Part shown: one piece after another, positions 17,529 to 26,311 of the stretch | Numbering within the stretch: the stretch's first letter is position 1 | How the letters are laid out: each line of letters starts with the position of its first letter | DNA from: CBDCUW01 sp963734865 | GTDB taxonomy: Bacteria; Planctomycetota; Planctomycetia; Pirellulales; Pirellulaceae | Length of the DNA stretch: 64,000 nucleotides | NCBI GenBank assembly: GCA_963734865.1 | Contig: CAVTIV010000014.1 | Coordinates: 186,001-250,000 of the forward strand | Reading direction: 5' to 3' | Made by a program: the position numbers and the translations under genes | Notes under the pieces: model-generated | Seen by the model: only the letters and a program-made list of their open reading frames with translations | What the model was told of the DNA's origin: nothing | The model's database searches: none

Positions 17529-18842
17529 ATGCCAACACTGTTAAAGAACAAAGCGTTGCCTCGTCGGACGTTCCTGCGTGGCATGGGTGTGGGCCTTGCC
17601 TTGCCACTGCTCGATGCGATGCGACCAGCGGTCGTCTCCGCAGCAGAAAGGGCTGCGGAAGAACGGGTTCCTCGACGTATGCTTGGCATCTGCAACAACC
17701 TGGGCCTGCTTCCGGAGAAGTTTTTTCCCACTGATTCCGGCGCAGACTATACGCTGTCGCCTTATCTGCAAACATTGCAACCGCACCGAAACGACTTCAC
17801 CGTCTTCAGCGGTGTGTGGCATCCTGATGTGGATGGTGGTCACCCGGCTGACATTTGTTTTCTGACGGCGGCTCCGCATCCGGGTAGCGGTGGTTTTCGC
17901 AACACGATTTCGTTGGACCAGTACATCGCCGAATACATCGGACATCTGACTCGTTTTCCGTCGATGACATTGGGAGTCAACATCAAGCAAGGGCAACGAA
18001 GTTTGTCGTGGACGGGTGCCGGCGTCCTGATTCCGTGCGAAGAGAATCCAGTTTCGATTTACGAACAGTTGTTTCTACAAGGGTCACCCGATGAGGTACG
18101 CGATCAGGTGCGACGGCTCAGTCTTGGACAGAGCATCATGGATGCAGTTGCAGAGCAAACGAAGTCTTTGCAGCGAACGTTGGGAAACAAAGACCGTGAT
18201 CGCGTGGATCAATATTTGACAGGCGTTCGGGAGTTGGAGCAGCGACTGGAAGCGGCGAAGGAGTGGGAGCATGTGCCCAAGCCAGAACCACGAGGCGAAG
18301 CTCCGTCGAATCCAGAAGACCCCAAGGCATACATGGATAAAGTGCGTTTGATGTACGACATGGCACGACTGGCGTTTGAAACCGATTCGACGCGAGCGAT
18401 CACGCTGATGCTCGATAGCGTCAATTCACCTGCCATCGACGTGGAGGGAACGAAGATCACCGACGGTTATCACAATCTCTCGCACCACGGCAAGAACGAG
18501 GCGAAGATCAAACAGCTCGAAGCGATTGACGATTGGCACATGAGACTGTTGGACGAATTGTTCGCGAATTTGAAGGAGACGAAGGAAGGCTCGGACACTC
18601 TGCTCGATCGCACGATGGTCGTGTATGGCAGCAACCTCGGAAACGCCAACACTCACGTCACAACCAACTTGCCGGTTTTGTTTGCCGGTGGAGGTTTTCG
18701 ACACGGGCAACACCTGGCTTTCAATACACAAAACAACTATCCGCTGCCCAATCTGTTTGTCTCGATGTTACAGCGATTGGGCATCGAAACCGACCGATTC
18801 GCAACCAGCACCGGCACCTTTCGAGGGTTGGAACCAATATGA
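17529..18842 (+). CDS. DUF1552 (HXXSHH) exported protein, copy 2 (intact)
   Basis: A 437-residue protein, uninterrupted and of full family length. The N-terminal export signal is P-R-R-T-F-L-R-G-M-G-V-G-L-A-L-P-L-L-D. Family hallmarks follow: F-F-P-T-D-S-G near 75, H-P-D-V-D-G-G-H-P-A-D near 100, the motif Y-H-N-L-S-H-H-G-K-N-E near 315, and G-G-G-F-R-H-G-Q-H-L-A near the end. Second gene of the pair with the DUF1592-type gene, six bases apart. Substrate and activity are unknown for the family. Its stop overlaps an ATG at 18839 that opens only 28 codons, the stub of a further gene. Confidence 0.9.
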   Translation: MPTLLKNKALPRRTFLRGMGVGLALPLLDAMRPAVVSAAERAAEERVPRRMLGICNNLGLLPEKFFPTDSGADYTLSPYLQTLQPHRNDFTVFSGVWHPDVDGGHPADICFLTAAPHPGSGGFRNTISLDQYIAEYIGHLTRFPSMTLGVNIKQGQRSLSWTGAGVLIPCEENPVSIYEQLFLQGSPDEVRDQVRRLSLGQSIMDAVAEQTKSLQRTLGNKDRDRVDQYLTGVRELEQRLEAAKEWEHVPKPEPRGEAPSNPEDPKAYMDKVRLMYDMARLAFETDSTRAITLMLDSVNSPAIDVEGTKITDGYHNLSHHGKNEAKIKQLEAIDDWHMRLLDELFANLKETKEGSDTLLDRTMVVYGSNLGNANTHVTTNLPVLFAGGGFRHGQHLAFNTQNNYPLPNLFVSMLQRLGIETDRFATSTGTFRGLEPI

Positions 18843-18962
18843 AAAATCGCATTTCGAGTTTTTCTGGACTGACATTCACTTTGCGATGTTACCTGATTTC
18901 CCTCGTGAAACCGTTTCACTGTTGAGACTGCGATTAGTCCGCCGGAAAGCACCATCGTGAGA

Positions 18963-19400
18963 ATGTCGAACAAGTTTGCAATCGCGCTGCTCTTGTCTTG
19001 GGTTTTACCCGTAATCTGTTCCCGGAAGAGAGTGGGAACGATTTTGAGCTAACGCCTTATCTTCGTGAATTGAAAGAGTTCCGAAATGATTTCACGATTC
19101 TTTCCGGGACGTCGCATCCCGGTGTAGACGGCGGACACTCCGCAGAGAAAGCGTTCCCGACCGCGGCGCCGCATCCGGGCAGTGCCAGTCAATTTGGGCA
19201 ACGCCAGCAGCCACAACAATCAGAATCTTCCGATCCTGTTGGTTGGCGGCGGCTATCGTCATGGCCAGCACCTGGCATTTGACCAAAATAACAACCACCC
19301 GTTGCCGCAACTGTTCGTCACGATGCTGCAGCGAATGGGCATGGAAACCGATGCCTTCGCCGGCATTACCGGCACACTGCCTGGACTGGAACTTGCTTAG
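18963..19400 (+). pseudogene. DUF1552 copy 3, remnant joined to a foreign signal peptide with a large internal deletion
   Basis: The first 20 codons (F-A-I-A-L-L-L-S-W-V-L-P-V) look like the signal peptide of another gene. They run into N-L-F-P-E-E-S-G-N-D-F-E-L-T-P-Y-L-R in a different frame, which aligns with residues 70-120 of the intact DUF1552 protein. At about 19190 the sequence jumps to N-L-G-N-A-S-S-H and G-G-G-Y-R-H-G-Q-H-L-A, the last 75 residues of the family. Roughly 240 residues in the middle are missing. Both junctions point to deletions, not to point mutation. Confidence 0.7.
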
Positions 19401-19488
19401 CAAACACTTTCCCGGCCGTTGCCACCAACAAAGAGGCAAAACCGTGAGACTACCGACCCGCATCTTCAAGCACGATAGGCTTCACGCA

Positions 19489-19870
19489 ATGCAGTATTCT
19501 CGAATCGCACGGGCGGGGTTTCGAACATTCGCTTCTCTTGTCTTGTTCCTTTTGGTTGCACCGCTGCACACGTGGAGTACCGAACCGCCGATCCCCGCGG
19601 ACGCCGAACTTTCCGCCCAGGGCGTGGGTACGGCAGCGAGGACTGATGCCATTGAAGCGGGAGTATCGACCAACGCAATCGTTCCCGGAGCGGCGCCGAC
19701 CGTCGAGGACTTCAAGCGGGATGATCGAATCCTTTGACGAACTCGTGGCAAAGACTCTCACCGAGTGGAAAGGCCACCCGCAAGAGTCGGATCACACTCC
19801 GCCACCTGCTCAGCCTCAGTGCCGGGCTGCGCAGGATGTTAGGAACCTTCAGGGCCACGACTCAAGAACC
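19489..19870 (+). pseudogene. serine hydrolase (beta-lactamase family) N-terminal remnant
   Basis: A signal peptide (F-A-S-L-V-L-F-L-L-V-A-P-L-H-T) and a polar linker are followed, in shifted frames, by F-D-E-L-V-A-K-T-L-T-E-W-K-G-H and I-T-L-R-H-L-L-S-L-S-A-G-L. The last motif is typical of class C beta-lactamase-like serine hydrolases. No S-x-x-K or later part is present. At least two frame changes lie between 19730 and 19830. A remnant; the matching C-terminal type of fragment occurs at 39.1-39.3 kb. Confidence 0.45.
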
Positions 19871-20640
19871 GTTTGATTTCCTCGACACGAACCGCAACGG
19901 AGCAGTCGATGCGTTGGAACTGCAGTTGCTTCTCGAGCGACGGGACGGCGGTTGATGTACTGAACGACAACCTGTTTGTGACCACGATGCGAGGCTGGGT
20001 CTATCACAGCGAAGTCGGAGAGCAATTCACGCTGCTGGGAAAGGCGGATTCGCCCAAGATCGACTATCGCGTCCGTTCAACAGCGACCGGAAACGGCATG
20101 ATCATCGGTGCCGGTGACTTTGGCACGTTGGTTGTCATTCGCCCGAAGCAACCGTCGATCTCCTTTCGCACCATGGCCGGTCAGGACGAAAAGGAGGCAA
20201 CGCTGCGCCGATCGCGTTTGGCGGCGGCGTCTTTCTGATCGGCGGACAGGACGGCCTGCTAACGACTTCAGGTGACGGTGTGACTTGGCACAATGAACGG
20301 GCGGTTGCATCGCGCGGCGACATTCTCTCGGTTGTCTGGACCGGCAAGCAATTCTTGGCCTTCACTCAGACGAGCATCTTGTCTTCGGTCGACGGACTCC
20401 AGTGGCAAAGTCGTGCAAACGATGAGAGGTTGAAATTTGTCTATGCGGCGGGCGATCGACTCTTTGGTCGTGATCATCGTGCCGAAACGATTCACGTCAG
20501 CAGCGATGGGGGAATTTCCTGGACGCTTTCAAGCAACCCGGAAGACTTTCATCTTTCCAAAGTGATCCACGGCGATTTGGCAGGTACCGGGGCCCGCCAA
20601 ATCTTCCCACCATCCATCCGTGATTCGTTCCATTCACCAA
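19871..20640 (+). pseudogene. EF-hand and BNR/propeller-type exported protein fragments
   Basis: An EF-hand calcium loop, F-L-D-T-N-R-N-G-A-V-D-A-L-E, is fused to a beta-propeller-like stretch: V-T-T-M-R-G-W-V-Y-H-S, then G-G-G-V-F-L-I-G-G-Q-D-G-L-L-T-T-S-G-D-G-V-T-W and S-S-D-G-G-I-S-W-T-L, the last two being BNR-like Asp-box repeats. The frame shifts near 20200 and sense fades near 20600. No start codon fits, so I read it as a deletion product from one or two exported proteins. It converges on the minus-strand ABC transporter operon. Confidence 0.45.
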
Positions 20641-20734
20641 ACCAAGAGAACCTTCTACCTCCGCACTACGCGAAGTCAAAGCCTTCATGGTTCGACAGCA
20701 GTGGATCCCCTGATGTGGATCAACGGCCATGTGA

Positions 20735-21715
20735 TTACACATGGGTAACGCGGATCTTCCGGCGAGTCAGCCGTTCAACGAGCCCAGCGCGGCTGGTATC
20801 CAATAATACCGCGACGAAGATAATGCCGCTGAGGATCATCGGGTACAAATACGGATCGGCGTTGATGATCACCAATCCGTTTTCGACTGTCTGAAACAGA
20901 ATCGCACCCAAAAGCGTGCCAGGCAGGATGCTGCCACGACCACCAAACAGACTCGTGCCGCCCAAGACTGCAGCAGCGATCGCCGCGAATTCCTTCTGCT
21001 GACCGAAACTGGGTGACACCGCTCCAGTTTGTGTTAGAGCAATCAAACCACTAAGCGCCGCGCAAACTCCACACAGCACGTACACTGAAAACAGAATCGC
21101 GTTGACCCGCAGCCCCGCCTTTCTCGCTGCCTCAATATCGCTGCCGATGGCGTAGATCTGGCGGCCCCAGGGAGTGTTGGTCAGCAACCAGTGCATCAAA
21201 ACCGCGACCAGAAACATCGCGACCACAGGAATGGGAATACCGACGAATCGTTCGGCACCAATCTGAGTCACTGAGTCGGGCATATTCATGGCACGCGTAT
21301 TCGTCAGCCACAGCCCGCATCCCCGCACAACAAACAACATGCCCAGCGTCGCAATGAAAGCGATGATTCGCAAGCGTGTGACAAGAATCGCATTGATTGC
21401 GCCGCAGAGAACGCCGACCAATAGGCCCGCGACGAAGGCGAACCACAGCGGTTGACCTTGCACGATCGATTTGCCGGTGACCGCAACGACGATGAACATC
21501 ACACTGCCGACACTCAAGTCGACTCCGGCCGTCAACAGCACGAGTGTCATGCCAACGGCAGCCACCGCCGTCGAACTGGATTGGATGAGAATGTTGACAA
21601 GATTCTGCAGTTCGAGAAACCTCGACGACAGACTTCCAAAGACTGCGAATACAAGTGCGAACAGGATCAAGGGAGCATAGCTTAGCAGCCACATCGCAAT
21701 GGATCGACGGTTCAT
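20735..21715 (-). CDS. sugar ABC transporter permease (RbsC type), second permease
   Basis: A 326-residue inner-membrane permease with eight or more hydrophobic segments. Family motifs are G-M-T-L-V-L-L-T-A-G-V-D-L-S-V-G-S in the second loop region and G-G-T-S-L-F-G-G-R-G-S near residue 255, both typical of ribose/xylose-type permeases. The start overlaps the ATPase stop by ATGA. It is the last gene of the D-apiose operon; two different permeases suggest a heterodimeric channel. Substrate specificity is inferred from the catabolic genes upstream, presumably D-apiose. Confidence 0.9.
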   Translation of the reverse strand: MNRRSIAMWLLSYAPLILFALVFAVFGSLSSRFLELQNLVNILIQSSSTAVAAVGMTLVLLTAGVDLSVGSVMFIVVAVTGKSIVQGQPLWFAFVAGLLVGVLCGAINAILVTRLRIIAFIATLGMLFVVRGCGLWLTNTRAMNMPDSVTQIGAERFVGIPIPVVAMFLVAVLMHWLLTNTPWGRQIYAIGSDIEAARKAGLRVNAILFSVYVLCGVCAALSGLIALTQTGAVSPSFGQQKEFAAIAAAVLGGTSLFGGRGSILPGTLLGAILFQTVENGLVIINADPYLYPMILSGIIFVAVLLDTSRAGLVERLTRRKIRVTHV

Positions 21716-23232
21716 GCGACGCCTCCCGCTGTCACATCAGCTTGCAAAGCCACACGCATAATCCGATTGCGATCAAACTCGGAGCGAGCCTGTTCTTCCT
21801 TGATCTCGCCTTGACGGATGACAAGAATCCGATCGCAAATCCCAATCAACTCCTCCAACTCGGAGGAGATCACGAGCACTGCGGCGCCACTCGCCGCCAA
21901 CTGATTGATCAATCCGTAAATCTCGAACTTCGCACCCACGTCGATTCCGCGAGTCGGCTCGTCAAGGATCAGCAATTTGGGCTCGTTGAGTAACCATTTC
22001 GCCAGCACGACTTTTTGTTGATTGCCGCCACTGAGCGTTTCCACGGCAGCATGACTTTCGGCGGTCGATGTCAGCTTCACACGCTGGCGTATGACGTCAA
22101 TCGCCGACAATAATTTCTCTTTCCGCAGCAAACCGCCTGGGCGTTTGGCAATCTTGGATGCCGCGACCAAACTTAAGTTGTCGACGATGGAAGCCTGCAT
22201 GCACAAGCCATCGTCGCGGCGACTCTCGGTCAACATCGCCATGCCAAGCCTGATTCGCTCGTGGGTCGAAAGGTGCTTGATCGGTTGGCCAGCCAGTTCA
22301 ATTTGTCCTGAGGACATCGGATCCAGTCCGAATAAGATCCGAGCGAGTTCTGTACGACCGCTGCCCATCAATCCGGCAAGACCGAGTACTTCCCCGACTC
22401 GCAGCTCAAAAGAAACGTCGTGCACGACGCCAGGTTGTGAAACCTGATCGACCTTCAACGCCACCTCGCTCTTGGGTTGGTGCGTCTTCTCAGGAAAAAT
22501 TTGATCGGTTTGACCTCCAACCACCAGCGAAACAACGCGATTGCTATCGAATTCGTCGATCGAACCGTGTCCGACGACTTGTCCGTCTCGTAACACCAGA
22601 ATTCGCTCGCACAACTGCTGGACGTCGCCCAGTGCATGCGAGATGTAGATCATTGCGATCCCACGGTTGCGAAGTGACTTGAGCAATGCGAATAGCCGCT
22701 CGGTTTCGCGAGCCGTTAGCGAAGTCGTGGGTTCATCAAGAATAATCAGCCGCGCGTCGACGTTGAGAGCTTTGGCCATTTCAACCAGCTGCCGTTCTCC
22801 AGCCGATAGCCGATCGATCTGCATGTCGGGTGACAGATCGAGACCGACTTGATTCAGCAACTCACTCGTTCGGCGACGGATCAGCTTGCGATCGATCCAA
22901 CAGATTTTGCGTGGAAAGTTTGTCAGAAACAAGTTCTCGGCAATACTGAGATTTGGAAACAGATTCAGCTCTTGATGAATGAACGCGACGCCTGCGGCAG
23001 TAGCGTCACGAGGCGATCTCGGCGCATACGATTCACCGCCAATGAGCATGCGACCGGAATCCGCTGGCAACACACCACCAAGAATATTCATCAAAGTTGA
23101 TTTGCCGGCACCATTCTCACCGACGAGTCCCAGCGTCTGGCCAGCATCCAGTTGCATACTGACCTGTTTCAGCACCGGAACCCCGAAAAAGGATTTGTCG
23201 ATTTGCTGCAGTTCCAACATTGGAGCGTTCAT
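21712..23232 (-). CDS. sugar ABC transporter ATP-binding protein (RbsA type, two ATPase domains)
   Basis: A 506-residue protein with two fused ATPase domains, as in RbsA/XylG/MglA. The first has a full Walker A, G-E-N-G-A-G-K-S-T at 38-46, signature L-S-A-G-E-R-Q and I-L-D-E-P-T. The second has the degenerate P-loop usual for these proteins (G-L-M-G-S-G-R-T-E-L) but an intact signature L-S-G-G-N-Q-Q-K-V and L-L-I-L-D-E-P-T-R-G-I-D-V-G. It overlaps both flanking permease genes by ATGA. It energises uptake through the two permeases. Confidence 0.93.
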   Translation of the reverse strand: MNAPMLELQQIDKSFFGVPVLKQVSMQLDAGQTLGLVGENGAGKSTLMNILGGVLPADSGRMLIGGESYAPRSPRDATAAGVAFIHQELNLFPNLSIAENLFLTNFPRKICWIDRKLIRRRTSELLNQVGLDLSPDMQIDRLSAGERQLVEMAKALNVDARLIILDEPTTSLTARETERLFALLKSLRNRGIAMIYISHALGDVQQLCERILVLRDGQVVGHGSIDEFDSNRVVSLVVGGQTDQIFPEKTHQPKSEVALKVDQVSQPGVVHDVSFELRVGEVLGLAGLMGSGRTELARILFGLDPMSSGQIELAGQPIKHLSTHERIRLGMAMLTESRRDDGLCMQASIVDNLSLVAASKIAKRPGGLLRKEKLLSAIDVIRQRVKLTSTAESHAAVETLSGGNQQKVVLAKWLLNEPKLLILDEPTRGIDVGAKFEIYGLINQLAASGAAVLVISSELEELIGICDRILVIRQGEIKEEQARSEFDRNRIMRVALQADVTAGGVA

Positions 23233-24179
23233 CGATCCCCCACGCGATAACGCAATGTGTCCAGCAGCGCCGCCAACAGGATCACGCCGCCCTTGGCGAT
23301 CATGATTGTAAAGTGTGATAAGCCCAATAAATTCAAGCTGTTATCGATCAGCGTCAGCAGCAGCACACCGGACGCGGTCCATAACACACTGCCGCGACCA
23401 CCATACAAACTGGTGCCACCTATGACCGTCGCGCCGATGATATCCAGCAAGTTGTTCTCCCACTGAACCGGCGAACCAGTTTCAAGCTGGGCGGTAATAA
23501 GAATTGAAGCAATGGCGGCACACACTCCGCTTAACACATAAGCAGTCGTGACGACTCGCGGAACCTGAACTCCCGAAACTTCCGCCGTACGTGGATTCCC
23601 GCCGACTGCCCGCAGTCCCTGGCCCAGCAACGATCCGCTGAGCATCAATTGAGCAGTTAACGCAACGACGATGGTAATGGCTGTGGCTGCCCAAACATTT
23701 TGCCCCAGGAACAAAAAGCTCGCTGGCAGGTTGTAGATCGACCTGCTTTGTGTCGACCAGACTGCCAAACCACTGAAGAACATCATCGTCGTTAGCGTCA
23801 CAATGAACGGAGGCATCTTGAGCCGCGCCGTACACAATCCGTTCAGTAGACCAACCGCTGCGCCGACAACGATCATCAACACGATAGCCACGGGCGTCTC
23901 AAGTGGATTTCCGGCAAGTGGACCGTCATCTCCGGTGATCAAAGCCGCCCCGGCAATACTCGTCAGTGCAATGATCGATGTCGCCGATAGATCAATACCC
24001 GCGGTGATCAACACGATTGTTTGTCCAGTTGCCACGACCAACAGGGGCAGCATCGCGACCCATACGTTGCCGAAATTCTCGCTCGTTGCGAAGCCGGGAA
24101 CCAACGGAGCCATCACGGCGCAGTAGACGACGCACAGCAAGAGTGTCAGTAGTCCTGAACGAAGAAACCGGCTCAGCAT
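23229..24179 (-). CDS. sugar ABC transporter permease (RbsC type), first permease
   Basis: A 316-residue permease with V-A-T-G-Q-T-I-V-L-I-T-A-G-I-D-L-S-A-T-S and G-G-T-S-L-Y-G-G-R-G-S, the same family marks as its partner but clearly divergent from it. I chose the ATG at 24179 (M-L-S-R-F-L-R-S-G-L-L), 22 bases after the binding-protein stop; an ATG at 24188 is too close to the GAAGG motif. The longer frame overlaps the binding protein gene and is unlikely. Confidence 0.9.
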   Translation of the reverse strand: MLSRFLRSGLLTLLLCVVYCAVMAPLVPGFATSENFGNVWVAMLPLLVVATGQTIVLITAGIDLSATSIIALTSIAGAALITGDDGPLAGNPLETPVAIVLMIVVGAAVGLLNGLCTARLKMPPFIVTLTTMMFFSGLAVWSTQSRSIYNLPASFLFLGQNVWAATAITIVVALTAQLMLSGSLLGQGLRAVGGNPRTAEVSGVQVPRVVTTAYVLSGVCAAIASILITAQLETGSPVQWENNLLDIIGATVIGGTSLYGGRGSVLWTASGVLLLTLIDNSLNLLGLSHFTIMIAKGGVILLAALLDTLRYRVGDR

Positions 24180-24201
24180 CGAACACATTGCCTTCGGCGA
24201 T

Positions 24202-25221
24202 TTACTTGGCTGCGTCAGCGGCGACGTTCGCGCCCCAGGTTCTGTCGGCCATCTCAATCATATTTTCTTGATGAATCACGAAGCCTGGGTCTTGAATCAA
24301 CGGTTGTACGTCCTTGCCATCGATCAAGTCCATCAGTGCCTGGACTGTCGCTTCCGCCTCGAAATACACGTCTTGCACGCCCGTCGCATCGAGGTAGCCC
24401 GACTTGAGCATTTCATAGGCGGTCGCGTCACCATCGAAACCGCCGAGAATCACGTGTCCGGGCTCGCCAATCTTTTTGTACTTGCCGGCTGACTTGAGTG
24501 CTGAAACGATTGATGGGAACAAAAAGTCAGACGAAGTGAAAATAAAACTGATGTCGGGATTAGCCTGCAATCCGTTTACCACGCCAGCTTGAGCTTTCTC
24601 CTGATTCCACTCCGATGGGACGCGCGAGACGACTTCGATGACGTCTTCATTACCCTTCACTGCGGCATCGAATCCATCGCGTCGCCCAATCGCATTCATG
24701 TCGCCAAGGTCCCCCATCACGATCATCGCCTTGTGCTTTTCGCCGGTCTTGCGAGCTTGTTCGACCATGAAAGCGACAGTCTCTTTCGCAATCTTGAAGT
24801 TATCAGCTTGCACGGCCACTGACTTGGCGTCTTTCTCGCTGGCGGCACGATTGAACAACACGATCGGAATGTTGGCCGTGTTGGCGGCGCGGATCGCGGG
24901 GATACAAGATTTGGCATCCTTCGGAACCAGCACGATGCCATCGACGCGGCGTGTGATGAAGTTCTTGACTTGCTGCAACTGACGATTTGGGTCACTGTCC
25001 GCGATCGCTTCAAGGACGTCGATATCGCGATTCGCAAGCTCCGCTTTGATCGCTTCGAAGCCAGCAACCCAATACTCGGTTTGCAGTGTTTCGAAGGCAA
25101 CACCGACCGTCATTTTCTTGGACCCAGTAGCGCCCGGGTTCGATGGTGCTGTCTTTGAGCAACCAGCGACGAGGCAGCTACTCAACAACACGAATACCAC
25201 GGTGATAGATAAACGTTTCAT
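24202..25221 (-). CDS. periplasmic sugar-binding lipoprotein of the ABC transporter (peripla_BP_4 type)
   Basis: A 339-residue substrate-binding protein. The lipobox L-V-A-G-C near residue 20 marks it as a lipoprotein. The mature part has the two-lobe ribose-binding pattern: V-G-V-A-F-E-T-L-Q-T-E-Y-W-V near 45, D-G-I-V-L-V-P-K-D-A, I-P-I-V-L-F-N-R-A and G-G-F-D-G-D-A-T-A-Y near 250. ATG 25221 was chosen because the signal peptide starts there (M-K-R-L-S-I-T-V-V). A 153-base gap with a strong hairpin separates it from apnO, so its level may be set separately. Likely ligand D-apiose, by context only. Confidence 0.9.
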   Translation of the reverse strand: MKRLSITVVFVLLSSCLVAGCSKTAPSNPGATGSKKMTVGVAFETLQTEYWVAGFEAIKAELANRDIDVLEAIADSDPNRQLQQVKNFITRRVDGIVLVPKDAKSCIPAIRAANTANIPIVLFNRAASEKDAKSVAVQADNFKIAKETVAFMVEQARKTGEKHKAMIVMGDLGDMNAIGRRDGFDAAVKGNEDVIEVVSRVPSEWNQEKAQAGVVNGLQANPDISFIFTSSDFLFPSIVSALKSAGKYKKIGEPGHVILGGFDGDATAYEMLKSGYLDATGVQDVYFEAEATVQALMDLIDGKDVQPLIQDPGFVIHQENMIEMADRTWGANVAADAAK

Positions 25222-25251
25222 GGTCATTTCGTCCACTATGAATTTCTGGCT

Positions 25252-25278
25252 CCCCTCGCCCCGCTTCGGGGAGAGGGG
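25252..25278. repeat. GC-rich hairpin between apnO and the binding-protein gene
   Basis: CCCCTCGCCCCG and CGGGGAGAGGGG pair around a three-base loop. It resembles the repetitive CCCCTC...GAGGGG elements common in planctomycete intergenic regions. In an operon it could stabilise the adjacent mRNA segments or reduce read-through. Confidence 0.6.
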
Positions 25279-25374
25279 CTGGGGGTGAGGCGAGCGTGGA
25301 TTGAATACACACAGATCATGTTGTTTTGGCGTAGATATTAACGGTCATCGACAGACAGGAAATCGATAAGTTGC

Positions 25375-26226
25375 TTAATTAACTTGTTGAGAGGTCCCGA
25401 CAACAATCATTTGCGTCTGCTCTTTAACGCTTTCTGGCTCAAACAGTTTCAACCAACCGTGCTTGAAGATTTGTTGCTGACCATATTCCGAAATCAACTT
25501 CGCACCGTCGCTGAACGGGAACGGTGCCAAACCAAAAGCGATGCCCAGTTCGACTTTGATATGACCATACATGAAATCTTCGGCTGCGGCGCACGGAACC
25601 CCGCGGCGGACGGCTTCTTCGAGCACTTCTCGCAATGCTCGAACGAGAGCGATCCCGCATGTCTCCGCCATTGTCGGTTCCAGAATCGCCATCTGTTCAA
25701 CCGTGATGCGATGGCTACGAGTGACGGGACCGTAGAATTCCTTCGCTAACGATTCGCCGAGCGCGTAGTGCTCCTCGGGACCTTGCATGAGTGCGCAAAC
25801 GATGGCTTGTCGGGCGTGGACACCGCCAAAGAAATCGTCACGCTCGGCAGTCGATGCGAAGTGGTCGAAAACGTTGGGGTGACAAGGATGCGTCACGAAA
25901 TAGCTGATGTCGTCGCGTTGTGGCAAGTCACCAGCGTGTGCAGCTGCGGGGTCGAGCGTCACAACGATTGTCCCCGCGGAGACTTTCGGAATGACTTGGT
26001 GAGCGATCTTGCCGAGCAGCCGATCAGGTAATGCCAATATCACGACTTCCGCTCGTGCGATCGCATCGCTTTCGTCGGTCGTTGTTAGGCCACGCTCAGT
26101 GATCTTGGCACGACCGTGTTCGCTGACCTCGACGAGCAATAGTTTGTGTTGCTTGCTTTTGAGCAAGTTGTCGGTCAGGCGACAGCCCATTTTGCCGCCG
26201 GCACCGAAGATCGCAATTCCTGTCAT
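25375..26226 (-). CDS. apnO: D-apionate oxidoisomerase, ApnO-like
   Basis: A 283-residue NAD-dependent enzyme of the 6-phosphogluconate/ketol-acid-reductoisomerase-like group. The Rossmann start is I-F-G-A-G-G-K-M-G-C-R-L, with acidic L-V-E-V-S-E-H-G at the end of strand 2 favouring NAD. The C-terminal helical part has E-P-T-M-A-E-T-C-G and E-D-F-M-Y-G-H-I-K-V-E-L, characteristic of the phosphogluconate-dehydrogenase C-terminal family to which ApnO belongs. ApnO converts D-apionate to 3-oxo-isoapionate. The assignment rests mainly on context, since OiaK- and OiaX-like genes sit immediately upstream. Alone it would be only a generic dehydrogenase. Confidence 0.82.
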   Translation of the reverse strand: MTGIAIFGAGGKMGCRLTDNLLKSKQHKLLLVEVSEHGRAKITERGLTTTDESDAIARAEVVILALPDRLLGKIAHQVIPKVSAGTIVVTLDPAAAHAGDLPQRDDISYFVTHPCHPNVFDHFASTAERDDFFGGVHARQAIVCALMQGPEEHYALGESLAKEFYGPVTRSHRITVEQMAILEPTMAETCGIALVRALREVLEEAVRRGVPCAAAEDFMYGHIKVELGIAFGLAPFPFSDGAKLISEYGQQQIFKHGWLKLFEPESVKEQTQMIVVGTSQQVN

Positions 26227-26254
26227 CAGTAACTCCCAATGGTTAGTTTTGATC

Positions 26255-26311
26255 GTGGCATAGGCTTCGATCCTGTGTTATCCGCATCCACAGACTGGAA
26301 GCCTATGCCAC
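26255..26311. repeat. REP-like imperfect palindrome (GTGGCATAGGCTTC arms) overlapping the oiaK stop
   Basis: Arms GTGGCATAGGCTTC and GAAGCCTATGCCAC enclose about 30 bases. The right arm contains the final codons and TAG stop of oiaK. A relative of this element lies at 28977-29034. Confidence 0.75.
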
